A model generated the notes under the pieces. The model did no database searches. It was not told where the DNA came from and worked only from the letters and a program-made list of their open reading frames with translations. A stretch of 64,000 bases of DNA from a bacterium D16-51 (GTDB taxonomy: Bacteria; Bacillota; Clostridia; Lachnospirales; Lachnospiraceae). Where the stretch lies: NCBI GenBank assembly GCA_003612285.1, contig RAYE01000022.1:1-64000 (forward strand), written 5' to 3'. The translations under genes were made by a program, and so were the position numbers. This document shows positions 34,169-42,685 of this stretch, one piece after another. Within the stretch, counting starts at the first letter, position 1. Each line of letters begins with the position of its first letter.

Positions 34169-35305
34169 ATGGAATTTCGGGATTTAAAAAGACAATATCA
34201 GAAATTAAAACCGCAGATAGATACTGCAATTTCTAAAGTATTGGAAGATGCAAATTTTATATCCGGCAGCCAGGTTGCAGAGCTTGAAGATGCATTAGCA
34301 GAATATGCAGGGCGGAAATACTGCATGGCCTGTGGTAATGGGACAGATGCTTTAACTTTAGCATTGATGGCCTTGGACGTAGGGAAAGGGGATGCAGTGT
34401 TTGTCCCGGATTTTACTTTTTTTGCATCAGGGGAGACACCAGCTTTTGCAGGGGCGGTACCGGTTTTTGTAGATGTTTTTGAAGATACTTTTAATATGGA
34501 TCCGGCGTCTTTGGAAGATGCAATTTTGGCGGTGAAAAAGGCTGGGAAGTTTGTACCAAAAGTAATTATTGCGGTGGATCTATTTGGCCAGCCGGCAGAG
34601 TACGGCAGGATTACAGAGATAGCCAAAAAGTATGGTTTATTTGTATTAGAGGATGCGGCGCAGGGATTTGGCGGAAATATCCGTGGAAAAATGGCTTGCA
34701 GTTTTGGGGATATTTCCTGTACATCGTTTTTTCCGGCAAAGCCATTGGGCTGTTACGGGGACGGTGGGGCAGTATTTACAGATAACGGCGAATGGGCTGC
34801 ATTAATCCGTTCCTATCAGGTTCATGGCAAGGGAGAAAATAAATATGACAATGTCCAAATTGGTATAAATTCCAGGCTGGATACAATCCAGGCAGCCATA
34901 TTGTTGGAAAAGTTCCAGGCATTTTGCAAGTATGAACTGGAGGCAGTAAACCATGCAGCAGAAAAATATACGAAGTTGTTAAAGGATATTGTATCTGTTC
35001 CTGTGGTGAAAGAAGGATACTATTCCAGTTGGGCACAATATAGCATTCTATTGGAAAACGAGAAGCAGAGGGATAGGCTGCAGGCATACCTGAAAGAAAA
35101 GGGAATACCAAGCATGGTTTATTATCAGAAGCCAATGCATCTCCAAAAGGCGTTTGATGGGATGGAATGCGCATGTGTTGATTTAGGGGCAACAGAAAAG
35201 ATTTGCAAGAGAGTCCTGGCATTACCAATACACCCTTATATGGAAGAGAATGAAATAGAGATGGTAGCAGAGGCAGTCAGACAGAAGGTACTATACAGAA
35301 AATAA
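34169..35305 (+). CDS. DegT/DnrJ/EryC1/StrS-family sugar aminotransferase
   Basis: PLP-dependent aminotransferase of 378 residues that makes amino sugars from keto sugar nucleotides. The N-terminus is MEFRDLKRQYQKLKPQID, the substrate/PLP region ACGNGTDALTLALMALDVGKGD, and the PLP lysine is K191 in FFPAKPLGCYGDGG, followed by YQVHGKGENKYDNVQIGINSRLD. It most resembles the WlbC/WbpE-like branch that aminates UDP-3-keto sugars, but the substrate is not certain. The start at 34169 has GGGAGG 8 bases upstream. It sits on the other strand from the exopolysaccharide operon with only mscL between them, so it could supply an amino sugar for that polymer. Confidence 0.9.
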   Translation: MEFRDLKRQYQKLKPQIDTAISKVLEDANFISGSQVAELEDALAEYAGRKYCMACGNGTDALTLALMALDVGKGDAVFVPDFTFFASGETPAFAGAVPVFVDVFEDTFNMDPASLEDAILAVKKAGKFVPKVIIAVDLFGQPAEYGRITEIAKKYGLFVLEDAAQGFGGNIRGKMACSFGDISCTSFFPAKPLGCYGDGGAVFTDNGEWAALIRSYQVHGKGENKYDNVQIGINSRLDTIQAAILLEKFQAFCKYELEAVNHAAEKYTKLLKDIVSVPVVKEGYYSSWAQYSILLENEKQRDRLQAYLKEKGIPSMVYYQKPMHLQKAFDGMECACVDLGATEKICKRVLALPIHPYMEENEIEMVAEAVRQKVLYRK

Positions 35306-35326
35306 TGTGAAAGGAAGAAAATACAA

Positions 35327-35776
35327 ATGAAACAGTTTATAAAAGAATTCAAAGAGTTTATCAGCCGTGGAAATGTTATGGACATGGCAATCGGTATTAT
35401 TATTGGCGGCGCTTTTACAAGTATTGTGTCGTCATTGGTAGAGGATATTATCAATCCTTTCCTTGGATTATTTGGGGGAATGAATTTTGACAGGCTGCAT
35501 GTTAAACTGCTTGGTGAAGTAACCCTGAATTATGGGAAATTCATAACAGCAGTAATGAACTTCCTAATCATGGCTCTTGTGATTTTTGTAATATTAAAAG
35601 CCATGAATACCGCAGCCGCTAAACTTGCGCCAAAAGAAAAAGAAGAAGAGGCTGTTACTGTTAAAACCTGCCCCTTCTGTAAAAGTGAAATTGCAATAGA
35701 TGCAACAAGATGCCCGCATTGTACTTCTGTTTTAGAAGAGATGGATGCGGAAGGTAATTTATCGGAAGGACAGTGA
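35327..35776 (+). CDS. mscL: Large-conductance mechanosensitive channel with zinc-ribbon tail
   Basis: 149-residue MscL that opens under membrane tension during osmotic downshock. It has the N-terminal amphipathic FIKEFKEFISRGNVMDMA, TM1 AIGIIIGGAFTSIVSSLVEDIINP and TM2 FLIMALVIFVILKAMN. The cytoplasmic tail carries two Cys pairs (CPFCKSEI and CPHC), a predicted zinc ribbon seen in several Firmicute homologues. It converges with the last gene of the Pel-like operon 15 bases away; no clear shared terminator is seen there. Confidence 0.95.
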   Translation: MKQFIKEFKEFISRGNVMDMAIGIIIGGAFTSIVSSLVEDIINPFLGLFGGMNFDRLHVKLLGEVTLNYGKFITAVMNFLIMALVIFVILKAMNTAAAKLAPKEKEEEAVTVKTCPFCKSEIAIDATRCPHCTSVLEEMDAEGNLSEGQ

Positions 35777-35791
35777 TTTTTTCTGTGTATC

Positions 35792-37258
35792 TTACCGTGC
35801 AATAGTCATTGTGCCCAGGACATAACCATTTTGCATGACGTCCAGGCTTTTATTTGCAAAGGAAATAAGTTCTCCAGTGCTTTTGTCTGTTAAACGTGCA
35901 ATAAAAAGGTATTCCCCATTTTCCAAATCGGAAAGGGAAAGGGTAAATGGGACAGAAATAGTTTGCTGCCCCTGTAAAGAGACAATCTGCTCTCCTTTGG
36001 CTTCTGTTTCTGAATTCCAGATAATTGTTTTTTTTCTGGTTTCAATATTTATCATGGTAATGGTGAAGGAAGCGTTATGGTAAAGCGGTGCAAAGCCCTT
36101 GTTTTCAAGTTCCAGGGTACATTTTGCAGATTGTTTCCTGGATGGTTTGTAGGAAAGGCTGAAATTTTTTAAGACATATCTGGCGCCCATATGGTCTGTA
36201 ATATAGTTATAATATGACTGGCCCTGGTACAGGCTGTCGGCGCCGGTATATGTGCTTTCCTGCCATTTGCGGATAACAGCTTCGTCATATATCCGGTTGA
36301 GATAGGATACATGCATTTTTTGCATATCTTTTACGGCATTTTCCCCATCATTAAAAGGATTGTCAGAAACAACCTCACCGCCGTTTGGGACATTTTGGCA
36401 GAGGCTGTCCTGAAAGTCCAGTTCCTTATTCCGGGCGGCAAGTTTTTCTTCTTCTGTTACAGCGGCATCTGCCTCCTGGTATGACCCAGTGTCAGACACG
36501 GAGCCAAACATACCGTCATTAAAAAGCCCTAAACGTTCTAATAGTTTACTTTTTTGAATATCATATTCTTCATATCGTTCCGGATGTTCTTTTAACTCCT
36601 GTACAATGGTGCGGTATTGCTTTGGAGTGCGGACTGACAGATAGATAGAAGGGTCTGTTGCATTGGCATAGCAGGCGGCAAGGGTTGTCATGTCTTCTGT
36701 CGACATATAATTTGAATGGTGCATTTCCGCCCAGTTTCCAACAAAAATTCCCTGCGTTGTGTAAATCAGGTTGCTGAAATTATTTAAAATTTCGCCAGCC
36801 TGGTTCATATGCTGCTTAATTACAGAGATATCGGATGGTTCATTTTGCAATGCAAGCCCATCCCAGTCATAGAGAAAACGGATGATAACTTTTGCTTTCG
36901 TCCTGGAAAAAAGCTGCAATACTGTACGGATGTTATTGATTGCAGAATCGTCCAGTTCCCTGTCCCTGTATTCTGCAATGTTAAATTCCAATAAGGCAAG
37001 CCGGAAAGTATAGCCGTCCTTTTTTTCAGAGAGATATAATTTTTCTGCAGACAGGGGGGTATCAGGAGAAAGATAATAGGCGTATAGCTGATACCAGCCG
37101 CATCCGGGACGGTTTAACATTCCGGTAATCTCTGTCTGTTCTTTCGCGTCAAATACAACTGCGATATGGTAGCGGTGATAGTAGTACAAAAATGTTCCTC
37201 CTCCTGCCAATAATATGATTAATATCAATACCGTAATAATGGTCCTAGTTCTTTTCAA
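35792..37258 (-). CDS. DUF4832/DUF4874-like secreted or membrane-anchored protein
   Basis: About 488 residues, last gene of the Pel-like operon. An N-terminal hydrophobic anchor (TIITVLILIILLAGGGTFLYYY) is followed by a region with FRLALLEFNIAEYRDRELDD and KVIIRFLYDWDG, resembling the TIM-barrel-like DUF4874. A C-terminal beta domain starts near GARYVLKNFSLSY, as in DUF4832. Such proteins are thought to be glycoside-hydrolase-like; activity is unproven. It could trim or bind the polymer outside the cell. The frame opens at a GTG (37270), but AAAGGTGG is placed 8 bases before a TTG at 37258, which I prefer. It overlaps the GT2 gene by 14 bases. Confidence 0.7.
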   Translation of the reverse strand: MKRTRTIITVLILIILLAGGGTFLYYYHRYHIAVVFDAKEQTEITGMLNRPGCGWYQLYAYYLSPDTPLSAEKLYLSEKKDGYTFRLALLEFNIAEYRDRELDDSAINNIRTVLQLFSRTKAKVIIRFLYDWDGLALQNEPSDISVIKQHMNQAGEILNNFSNLIYTTQGIFVGNWAEMHHSNYMSTEDMTTLAACYANATDPSIYLSVRTPKQYRTIVQELKEHPERYEEYDIQKSKLLERLGLFNDGMFGSVSDTGSYQEADAAVTEEEKLAARNKELDFQDSLCQNVPNGGEVVSDNPFNDGENAVKDMQKMHVSYLNRIYDEAVIRKWQESTYTGADSLYQGQSYYNYITDHMGARYVLKNFSLSYKPSRKQSAKCTLELENKGFAPLYHNASFTITMINIETRKKTIIWNSETEAKGEQIVSLQGQQTISVPFTLSLSDLENGEYLFIARLTDKSTGELISFANKSLDVMQNGYVLGTMTIAR

Positions 37259-38021
37259 AATGATTTCCACCTTTGTTCAGATTTGGTTTTGCAAGCATAT
37301 TTTTTTTGCTGCGGATAAATACATTGCAGGTACTAAAAAACATAATGCACATGTATAGAACAGGTTCAATAATCCCAAAATGCATACTTTTCCCACTTTT
37401 TCTCTGGTGCATGACTGCAGGGATTTCCTTAATCTGATAGCCAAGGAGCGCCATCTGGACAAGCATGTTAGCATCCGGGTAGTTATTGTCAAAATTCCCC
37501 ATCTGTGCATAATATTCAAAGACGGGCCGGGTAAGCCCCTGCAGCCCGGAAGTAGGGTCGCTGATGTCCTGTTTGCTGGCAAGCTTGACCGCTTTCCTGA
37601 AAAAGTGGATTGCCAGCCTTTTTTTCAGGGAAATAGGGAAACTTTCACTTTCTTTTAAAAAACGTGAGCCAATTACAAGATCGGGGGATTTTTTGCTTTT
37701 CAGGCAGCCAAAGATCCTTTGGATATTACAGATATCATGCTGTCCATCACTGTCCATCTGGATCAGATAGCGGTAGCCTTTAGAAACAGCGTATTTATAG
37801 CCAGTCTGCAGGGCTGTTCCATACCCCAGATTATAGGGGTGGCTGATTACCGGGACGTTCAGGCTTTGGACTATCCGTAATGTCGCATCTGTAGAGGCGT
37901 CATTGATTACAAGGACGTCGGCAAAATTTATGGCGTCAGAAGAAATAAGACAGGACAGGAACTGCCCAATCGCCCCTTCTTCATTGTAAGCCGGAATAAT
38001 GATAAGTAATTCTTTTTCCAT
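37245..38021 (-). CDS. GT2 glycosyltransferase, DPM1/GtrB-like
   Basis: 258-residue family 2 glycosyltransferase resembling dolichyl/polyprenyl-phosphate sugar transferases. Motifs are IIPAYNEEGAIGQFL at the N-terminus, VINDASTDATLRIV, and the metal-binding DSD in QMDSDGQHD, with PTSGLQGLTR later. No C-terminal membrane pair is obvious, so it may work with the DUF2304 partner encoded two genes upstream. The frame opens at 38213, but the ATG at 38021 has GGGAG about 8 bases upstream, matches the family N-terminus and leaves a 13-base gap to the preceding gene. Confidence 0.88.
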   Translation of the reverse strand: MEKELLIIIPAYNEEGAIGQFLSCLISSDAINFADVLVINDASTDATLRIVQSLNVPVISHPYNLGYGTALQTGYKYAVSKGYRYLIQMDSDGQHDICNIQRIFGCLKSKKSPDLVIGSRFLKESESFPISLKKRLAIHFFRKAVKLASKQDISDPTSGLQGLTRPVFEYYAQMGNFDNNYPDANMLVQMALLGYQIKEIPAVMHQRKSGKSMHFGIIEPVLYMCIMFFSTCNVFIRSKKNMLAKPNLNKGGNHFEKN

Positions 38022-38034
38022 TTTTATGTCTCCC

Positions 38035-39246
38035 TTAAAGCAATTCAAAAAAGGATGCAAAATCTTCTGTATGCGCCATTTTAACAGAAGAACTTGCTGT
38101 TTCAAACAGCTTTCTTTTTTCAGGATGCAGCAGCAAATCAGCAATATGGCTGGCAACTGCTTTGGGTGAAAGCTGCGTAAGGAAGCCGGATATATTGTGC
38201 GTAATCTGCTCACGGTTTCCAGTACAGTCAGATGCTACAATTGCTTTTCCAAGAACCTGGGCTTCCTCAATGGCGATGCTTTTTCCCTCAAAACGCGTGG
38301 CATGGACGTAAAGTGTGGCATGGCGGTAAAAGGGATAAGGATTTTTAACACTGCCAAGCAGGAAAAAATGTTTTTCCAGGTTTTCTTTTGCGATCATGCG
38401 CCGTAACTCATGTTCCAAGTCCCCTTCCCCCAGTACAAACCAATCGACGTCTAAACCTTGTTCCCGCAGCAGGCGGAGCGCAGGGACTGCGATATCATAA
38501 GCCTTTTGGTAGTTTAACCGTCCAACTGTCAGAAGTTTAAACTCAGCTGTACTTTTTGTAAAAGCGCTTGAGGCAGGAAGCGGTTTCCGGCTTTGTTTTT
38601 TAATCCATTCTGTGTCGATAATATTGCGGAAGAGGAAGCATTTTTTCTTATGTTCCGGATAAACTGCGCAGAAGCTCTCCATTGCTTCTTTGGAAACAGA
38701 AAAAATGCGGTTTATTTTATCGTAGGCGTTTAAATCAAGTTCCTTACAATAACCTGCCTTTTTATAATCAATATGGACAAAGGAAGCTTTTGTTCTGGCA
38801 TGGACGTAATCCGCTGTAAAATATGTGCTTCCTCCTTCCAGATAGGCAACGGCAAGGTCATACGTTTGTTTCGGGACAGGCGTCCCATTGGCGATAATCC
38901 GCCATAAAAGTTTATCCGGCTGCAGGCGCCCCTTCTTTAACTGAAGGATAAAGTTTTTAAAAAGGTATGGCATACAGCGAAAGCCCTGCAAATGGTAAAA
39001 AAAGCAGCGAAGCGTTGTTTTTATAATAGCGGCTTTTCCGCCGGGGGATAGGACGGACCGCATATCAGGATGCCTGTTTAGTATTTTAACATGTTTTGGT
39101 ACTTCTGCAAAGAGTTCCCCGCGGTTAATCAGGACCAGAAGTGAGATTTCATACTGCTCCTTTGGAAGCATATTCATCAGGGCAATTAAAGCGCGTTCTG
39201 CTCCTGCGCGCCCCATTGTATTTATTACAAATAGTATTTTTTTCAT
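38035..39246 (-). CDS. GT4 glycosyltransferase
   Basis: 403-residue GT-B glycosyltransferase of family 4. The N-terminal domain begins KKILFVINTMGRAGAERALIALM; the donor domain has LLTVGRLNYQKAYDIAVPAL and the E-x7-E motif in EGKSIAIEEAQVLGKAIVASD. It probably adds a sugar from a nucleotide donor at the cytoplasmic face. It belongs to the Pel-like operon but is not part of the minimal pelDEADAFG set, so this cluster may make a more complex glycan or also modify a lipid-linked sugar. The donor is unknown. Confidence 0.9.
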   Translation of the reverse strand: MKKILFVINTMGRAGAERALIALMNMLPKEQYEISLLVLINRGELFAEVPKHVKILNRHPDMRSVLSPGGKAAIIKTTLRCFFYHLQGFRCMPYLFKNFILQLKKGRLQPDKLLWRIIANGTPVPKQTYDLAVAYLEGGSTYFTADYVHARTKASFVHIDYKKAGYCKELDLNAYDKINRIFSVSKEAMESFCAVYPEHKKKCFLFRNIIDTEWIKKQSRKPLPASSAFTKSTAEFKLLTVGRLNYQKAYDIAVPALRLLREQGLDVDWFVLGEGDLEHELRRMIAKENLEKHFFLLGSVKNPYPFYRHATLYVHATRFEGKSIAIEEAQVLGKAIVASDCTGNREQITHNISGFLTQLSPKAVASHIADLLLHPEKRKLFETASSSVKMAHTEDFASFFELL

Positions 39247-39264
39247 AGGGTCTTCCCGTCTTTC

Positions 39265-39672
39265 TTATTTTTTTATATCTACTTCCATCTGCTTTTTTAT
39301 TACCTCAGCCTGAAGTTTATCAACCGTTTCCTCAAGCTGCTGTATCCTTTGAATTAAGAGCGCGGTTTGTGAGGCGAGTTCTTTGTTTTTAATTGTCATT
39401 ACAGAAAGAGCCTTAAAACATTGGAATAAAATCAGGTAACTGATAATAATGGCCAGTGCAAAAACGATGGCAGGCGGATATCCTGTATGGAAAAAGTCTG
39501 ACAGGATATAAGTAAGGCGGGGAAAAATACCGCCAATAATAATCAGGATGCAGGGGACAATCCAGAGCAATGCATGGGATTCAGAAATTTTTTTCTGGAT
39601 TGTGGCAAGGACTACAATGCCAAGCAGCAGGAAGCCTAAAGCAATAATGATAATTTGTAAACCTAATGTCAT
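39265..39672 (-). CDS. DUF2304 membrane protein
   Basis: 135 residues with three likely membrane helices (about 4-23, 34-53, 67-88) and a C-terminal coiled coil (ELASQTALLIQRIQQLEETVDKLQAE). DUF2304 proteins usually sit next to GT2 enzymes and are thought to assist or anchor them. Here a GT2 lies two genes downstream. Its start overlaps the stop of pelG (ATGA), showing tight coupling to the Pel-like genes. The function is inferred from context only. Confidence 0.8.
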   Translation of the reverse strand: MTLGLQIIIIALGFLLLGIVVLATIQKKISESHALLWIVPCILIIIGGIFPRLTYILSDFFHTGYPPAIVFALAIIISYLILFQCFKALSVMTIKNKELASQTALLIQRIQQLEETVDKLQAEVIKKQMEVDIKK

Positions 39673-41186
39673 GCTTTTTTCGCCTCCTTTTTTTGGTCTT
39701 TTTTCTCCCCTTCCCCGTTTTCGTCTTCCTCTTCGTCCTGTTTTGTAATATCTACAGGAAATACGATATTTGTAGGCATTGCTTCATGCTGGGATGGAAT
39801 TAATGTCCCACGGCAGAAAATATGTTCATCCAGATTCCTCTCTACCCAGCGGAGCCGGAAATAGGCAACAACCCAGCCAGTAAATGACCCGGCAAATGTA
39901 CCGATCCCATACCAGATTGGCGGGAAGCTGCGTGCAAAGAAGCTGACAACCGCAGTAACCACCAAAAAAGAAAAGGTAGTCAGCAGCGCGCCTGTTTTAT
40001 CATTAAAATAAAACAGATAGATAATGCAGGAATACAGTAAGAAGATGACAAAATAACCTGCTGCAAGGCAGGGATAGATTTCCATGGTCTGTCCGGCAAA
40101 CCCAAATCTCGGCAGGAATACGACGCAGAGTAGGTAAATCAGGACAGAAATCGTAAACTGGTTTCTTACAACATCCATAAGCTGGTAGGAGAGCAGGGAA
40201 AACATGCGGTTTTTAGATTTCTCGATATCCCGCATCCTGCCGCCGATAACGGCCTCGGAATATGCTTTATACCGCTCATGGAAATGCAGTTCAATCTGCG
40301 TAATTAAAATGACGCTTGCCGAAATATTGGTAAACATCGCGATACAGGTTGCCATGTCGTAAGGCGGGTAGCAGATATAGGTATCTTTTACCACTAAGCG
40401 GTCCGGCATTGTCCAGAAGACAAAGTTGTGGGAATACATGGCGAGGAAGTAAAACAGGTTTGTAATGCTTAATTGCCAGTGTTCTTTAAAGTATTGCAGG
40501 AAACCAAAGTAATTTTCATTATTTCTGGAAAAGTATACCCTGATATATCCACATTCACATATCGCTATTGTTAAGAAGCCACAGGCGATGGAAAAAAGCA
40601 TCCCATATATTACAGTTGTATGGAATACTTTTACTGCCAGCAGGGAGGTTAAAATCATGACAATTACCCCGGCAAGGAAAAAGAGTGATATTTTTAAATA
40701 GTCCTTTGTAATTGAAAGGTAAAGCATGGAGTAAAAGGTCATGGCGAGCGATAAAAATGCGATAAAACTGGTAAAGGTATATAATGGGTCAATACCGCCG
40801 ACAATATAGGAATAGAGATAGAAAGGGATTCCTATGAAGCTGCAGACGGTCAGGTTCAAAAACAGCCCTCCATAAAAGCATGGGAGGATAGCGTCATAAT
40901 CCTCTTCAAAAATACGGTCTGTGATATAACGGGAAAGAACCGTATTAAAAGGAGAGGTACTAAGCAGCCCAAAAATAAAAATATATAAGATGCTGCTGGT
41001 AAAAAGCAGGCGTTCCGAGTAGATGACAGAATTATAATCCAGCACATTATACAGTACAATAATGCCGCCCATAATCAGAAGCATCGGTGCAATTGTGGTA
41101 AGTGTGCTGGCGAACATGCCAAATACGGTAGAGGAAATCGTCTTTTTTTCAAATGATTTTTTTATTGTTTTTCCAAGGCTTGCCAT
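39669..41186 (-). CDS. pelG: Exopolysaccharide transporter PelG
   Basis: 505-residue membrane protein with about 12 helices, recognised as PelG of the Pel polysaccharide system. The N-terminus is SLGKTIKKSFEKKTISSTVF, followed by ITDRIFEEDYDAILPCFYG and YSHNFVFWTMPDRLV, with a Glu/Lys-rich cytoplasmic C-terminus. PelG is a MATE/MVF-like transporter that works with PelD, PelE and PelF in moving the growing polymer across the membrane. AGGAGG lies about 10 bases before the ATG, and pelF ends 6 bases upstream. Conservation with pelF makes this the firmest marker of the cluster. Confidence 0.93.
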   Translation of the reverse strand: MASLGKTIKKSFEKKTISSTVFGMFASTLTTIAPMLLIMGGIIVLYNVLDYNSVIYSERLLFTSSILYIFIFGLLSTSPFNTVLSRYITDRIFEEDYDAILPCFYGGLFLNLTVCSFIGIPFYLYSYIVGGIDPLYTFTSFIAFLSLAMTFYSMLYLSITKDYLKISLFFLAGVIVMILTSLLAVKVFHTTVIYGMLFSIACGFLTIAICECGYIRVYFSRNNENYFGFLQYFKEHWQLSITNLFYFLAMYSHNFVFWTMPDRLVVKDTYICYPPYDMATCIAMFTNISASVILITQIELHFHERYKAYSEAVIGGRMRDIEKSKNRMFSLLSYQLMDVVRNQFTISVLIYLLCVVFLPRFGFAGQTMEIYPCLAAGYFVIFLLYSCIIYLFYFNDKTGALLTTFSFLVVTAVVSFFARSFPPIWYGIGTFAGSFTGWVVAYFRLRWVERNLDEHIFCRGTLIPSQHEAMPTNIVFPVDITKQDEEEDENGEGEKKDQKKEAKKA

Positions 41187-41192
41187 TGTTCG

Positions 41193-42659
41193 TTACCTCC
41201 TGTCTTCCCGCTTATAAGGCGTTTCATTCCATTCACAGCCTTTGATTTCTGCCATTTTCCGGTAAAGGTTATAATAAGTTTCTTTCATCTGGGAAAGCTG
41301 GTATTTAGCCATAAGCCGGTTGTATCCAATGATTCCCATCTGCTTTGAGAGTTCCGGGTTACGCGCCATCTGTACCATAGCGTCGGCAAGCCCGGCAACA
41401 GACATTGTATCTGTTACGATTCCGGCATGCCCAAGCACATCGTCCCCTTCGCCATAGATTAAGCCTTCGCAGTTTCCGACATTGGTTGCAATCGCAGGGC
41501 ATTTCGCGGCAAAACCTTCGAGGATTGTCAATGGCTGCCCTTCACTGATGCTGGAGAGGATGGTCGCATCCATCCGGCCAAGGTACTGGGTTACATCAAT
41601 CCTTCCGGTAAAAATCAAATCCTGTGGTTTCAGGGAATCAACCAATGCAAAAACTTCTTTTGCGTAAGTATCTTCTTTTTCCCACGGCCCCATAATCCAG
41701 AGGCGCAGGGAAGGCTCCCTTTGCTTTGCATAATAAAATGCATTGACAAGTGTTTTTACATCTTTAATTGGGGCGATACGGAGGACTGCTCCAATATTAA
41801 AATAGCCGTTATCGCCTTCCTGCTTTCCGGGAATTGATTCAAAGCGTTTTGGGTCAATTCCATTTGGGGTAATAATGGCCTTTTCTTCTGGGCAGCCAAG
41901 CTCTACCTGGAGTTTATGGGCATATTCAAACAAAGAGGTGACGCAGTCCGCATGGTTATAAGCACAGGTCGACATTTTTTTAAAATGTTCAATCCAAACA
42001 TTTTTGTAAACCCCCTCTACCCAGGTCGCTTTAATGATATCTTCTTCGCGTTCCCGGGAGTAGATACCATGTTCTGAGATTAAAAGAGGGCTTCCGTATA
42101 AAAGTTTTGCCATGCTTCCCATCATTCCGGCATATCCTGTTGCAACACAGTGGTATAAATCTGCTTTTGGGACGGGGTTTATCAGGCAGAAAAACAGCGG
42201 CAGGTACATGGAGCGCAGCGACCAGAGAAAATCGGAAAAAGTGATGTTTGCATAGCGTTTTTCATAAAGCGCTTTTGCCATCAGAAAAAAATCTTTTCCC
42301 ATTAAAAGGTCATTTAAGGAAAATTTTTCTTTATCAAAAAAGTCAAAAACACCTTTCCAGTCAATATCTTCGTTTAAAATCAGGCTTTGCAGCGCTGAAA
42401 AATTTTTTTTGCTTAACCGGAGCTTTTTGCGGTGTTTCTTTTTCCCAACCCAGTCTACATCCTGGACATATGCTTCACGGATTTCAGAAACATTGTCCGG
42501 CATTTCATACACAAACTTACCGCGTATGCTTCGGTCGGCGGCAATGGTCTGTATTACAAATTCTACATTCGGAAATTGTTTAATCAGGCTGTGTACCCAG
42601 CTTGATACGCCGCCTACCACATAAGGGTAGCAGCCCTCAACAATAATACACACTTTCAT
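41193..42659 (-). CDS. pelF: Pel polysaccharide glycosyltransferase PelF
   Basis: 488-residue GT4 enzyme of the PelF family, the cytoplasmic polymerase of Pel (in Pseudomonas it uses UDP-GalNAc/UDP-GlcNAc). Diagnostic sequences are EGCYPYVVGGVSSWVHSLI at the N-terminus, LLISEHGIYSREREE and ITPNGIDPKRF in the middle, and the E-x7-E motif in SISEGQPLTILEGFA. The length is close to known PelF proteins. AAGGAG precedes the ATG. It is coupled to pelG and lies directly downstream of the DUF2194 gene. Confidence 0.94.
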   Translation of the reverse strand: MKVCIIVEGCYPYVVGGVSSWVHSLIKQFPNVEFVIQTIAADRSIRGKFVYEMPDNVSEIREAYVQDVDWVGKKKHRKKLRLSKKNFSALQSLILNEDIDWKGVFDFFDKEKFSLNDLLMGKDFFLMAKALYEKRYANITFSDFLWSLRSMYLPLFFCLINPVPKADLYHCVATGYAGMMGSMAKLLYGSPLLISEHGIYSREREEDIIKATWVEGVYKNVWIEHFKKMSTCAYNHADCVTSLFEYAHKLQVELGCPEEKAIITPNGIDPKRFESIPGKQEGDNGYFNIGAVLRIAPIKDVKTLVNAFYYAKQREPSLRLWIMGPWEKEDTYAKEVFALVDSLKPQDLIFTGRIDVTQYLGRMDATILSSISEGQPLTILEGFAAKCPAIATNVGNCEGLIYGEGDDVLGHAGIVTDTMSVAGLADAMVQMARNPELSKQMGIIGYNRLMAKYQLSQMKETYYNLYRKMAEIKGCEWNETPYKREDRR

Positions 42660-42685
42660 AGGGTTCTCCTTTTCTGGAAAATAAA

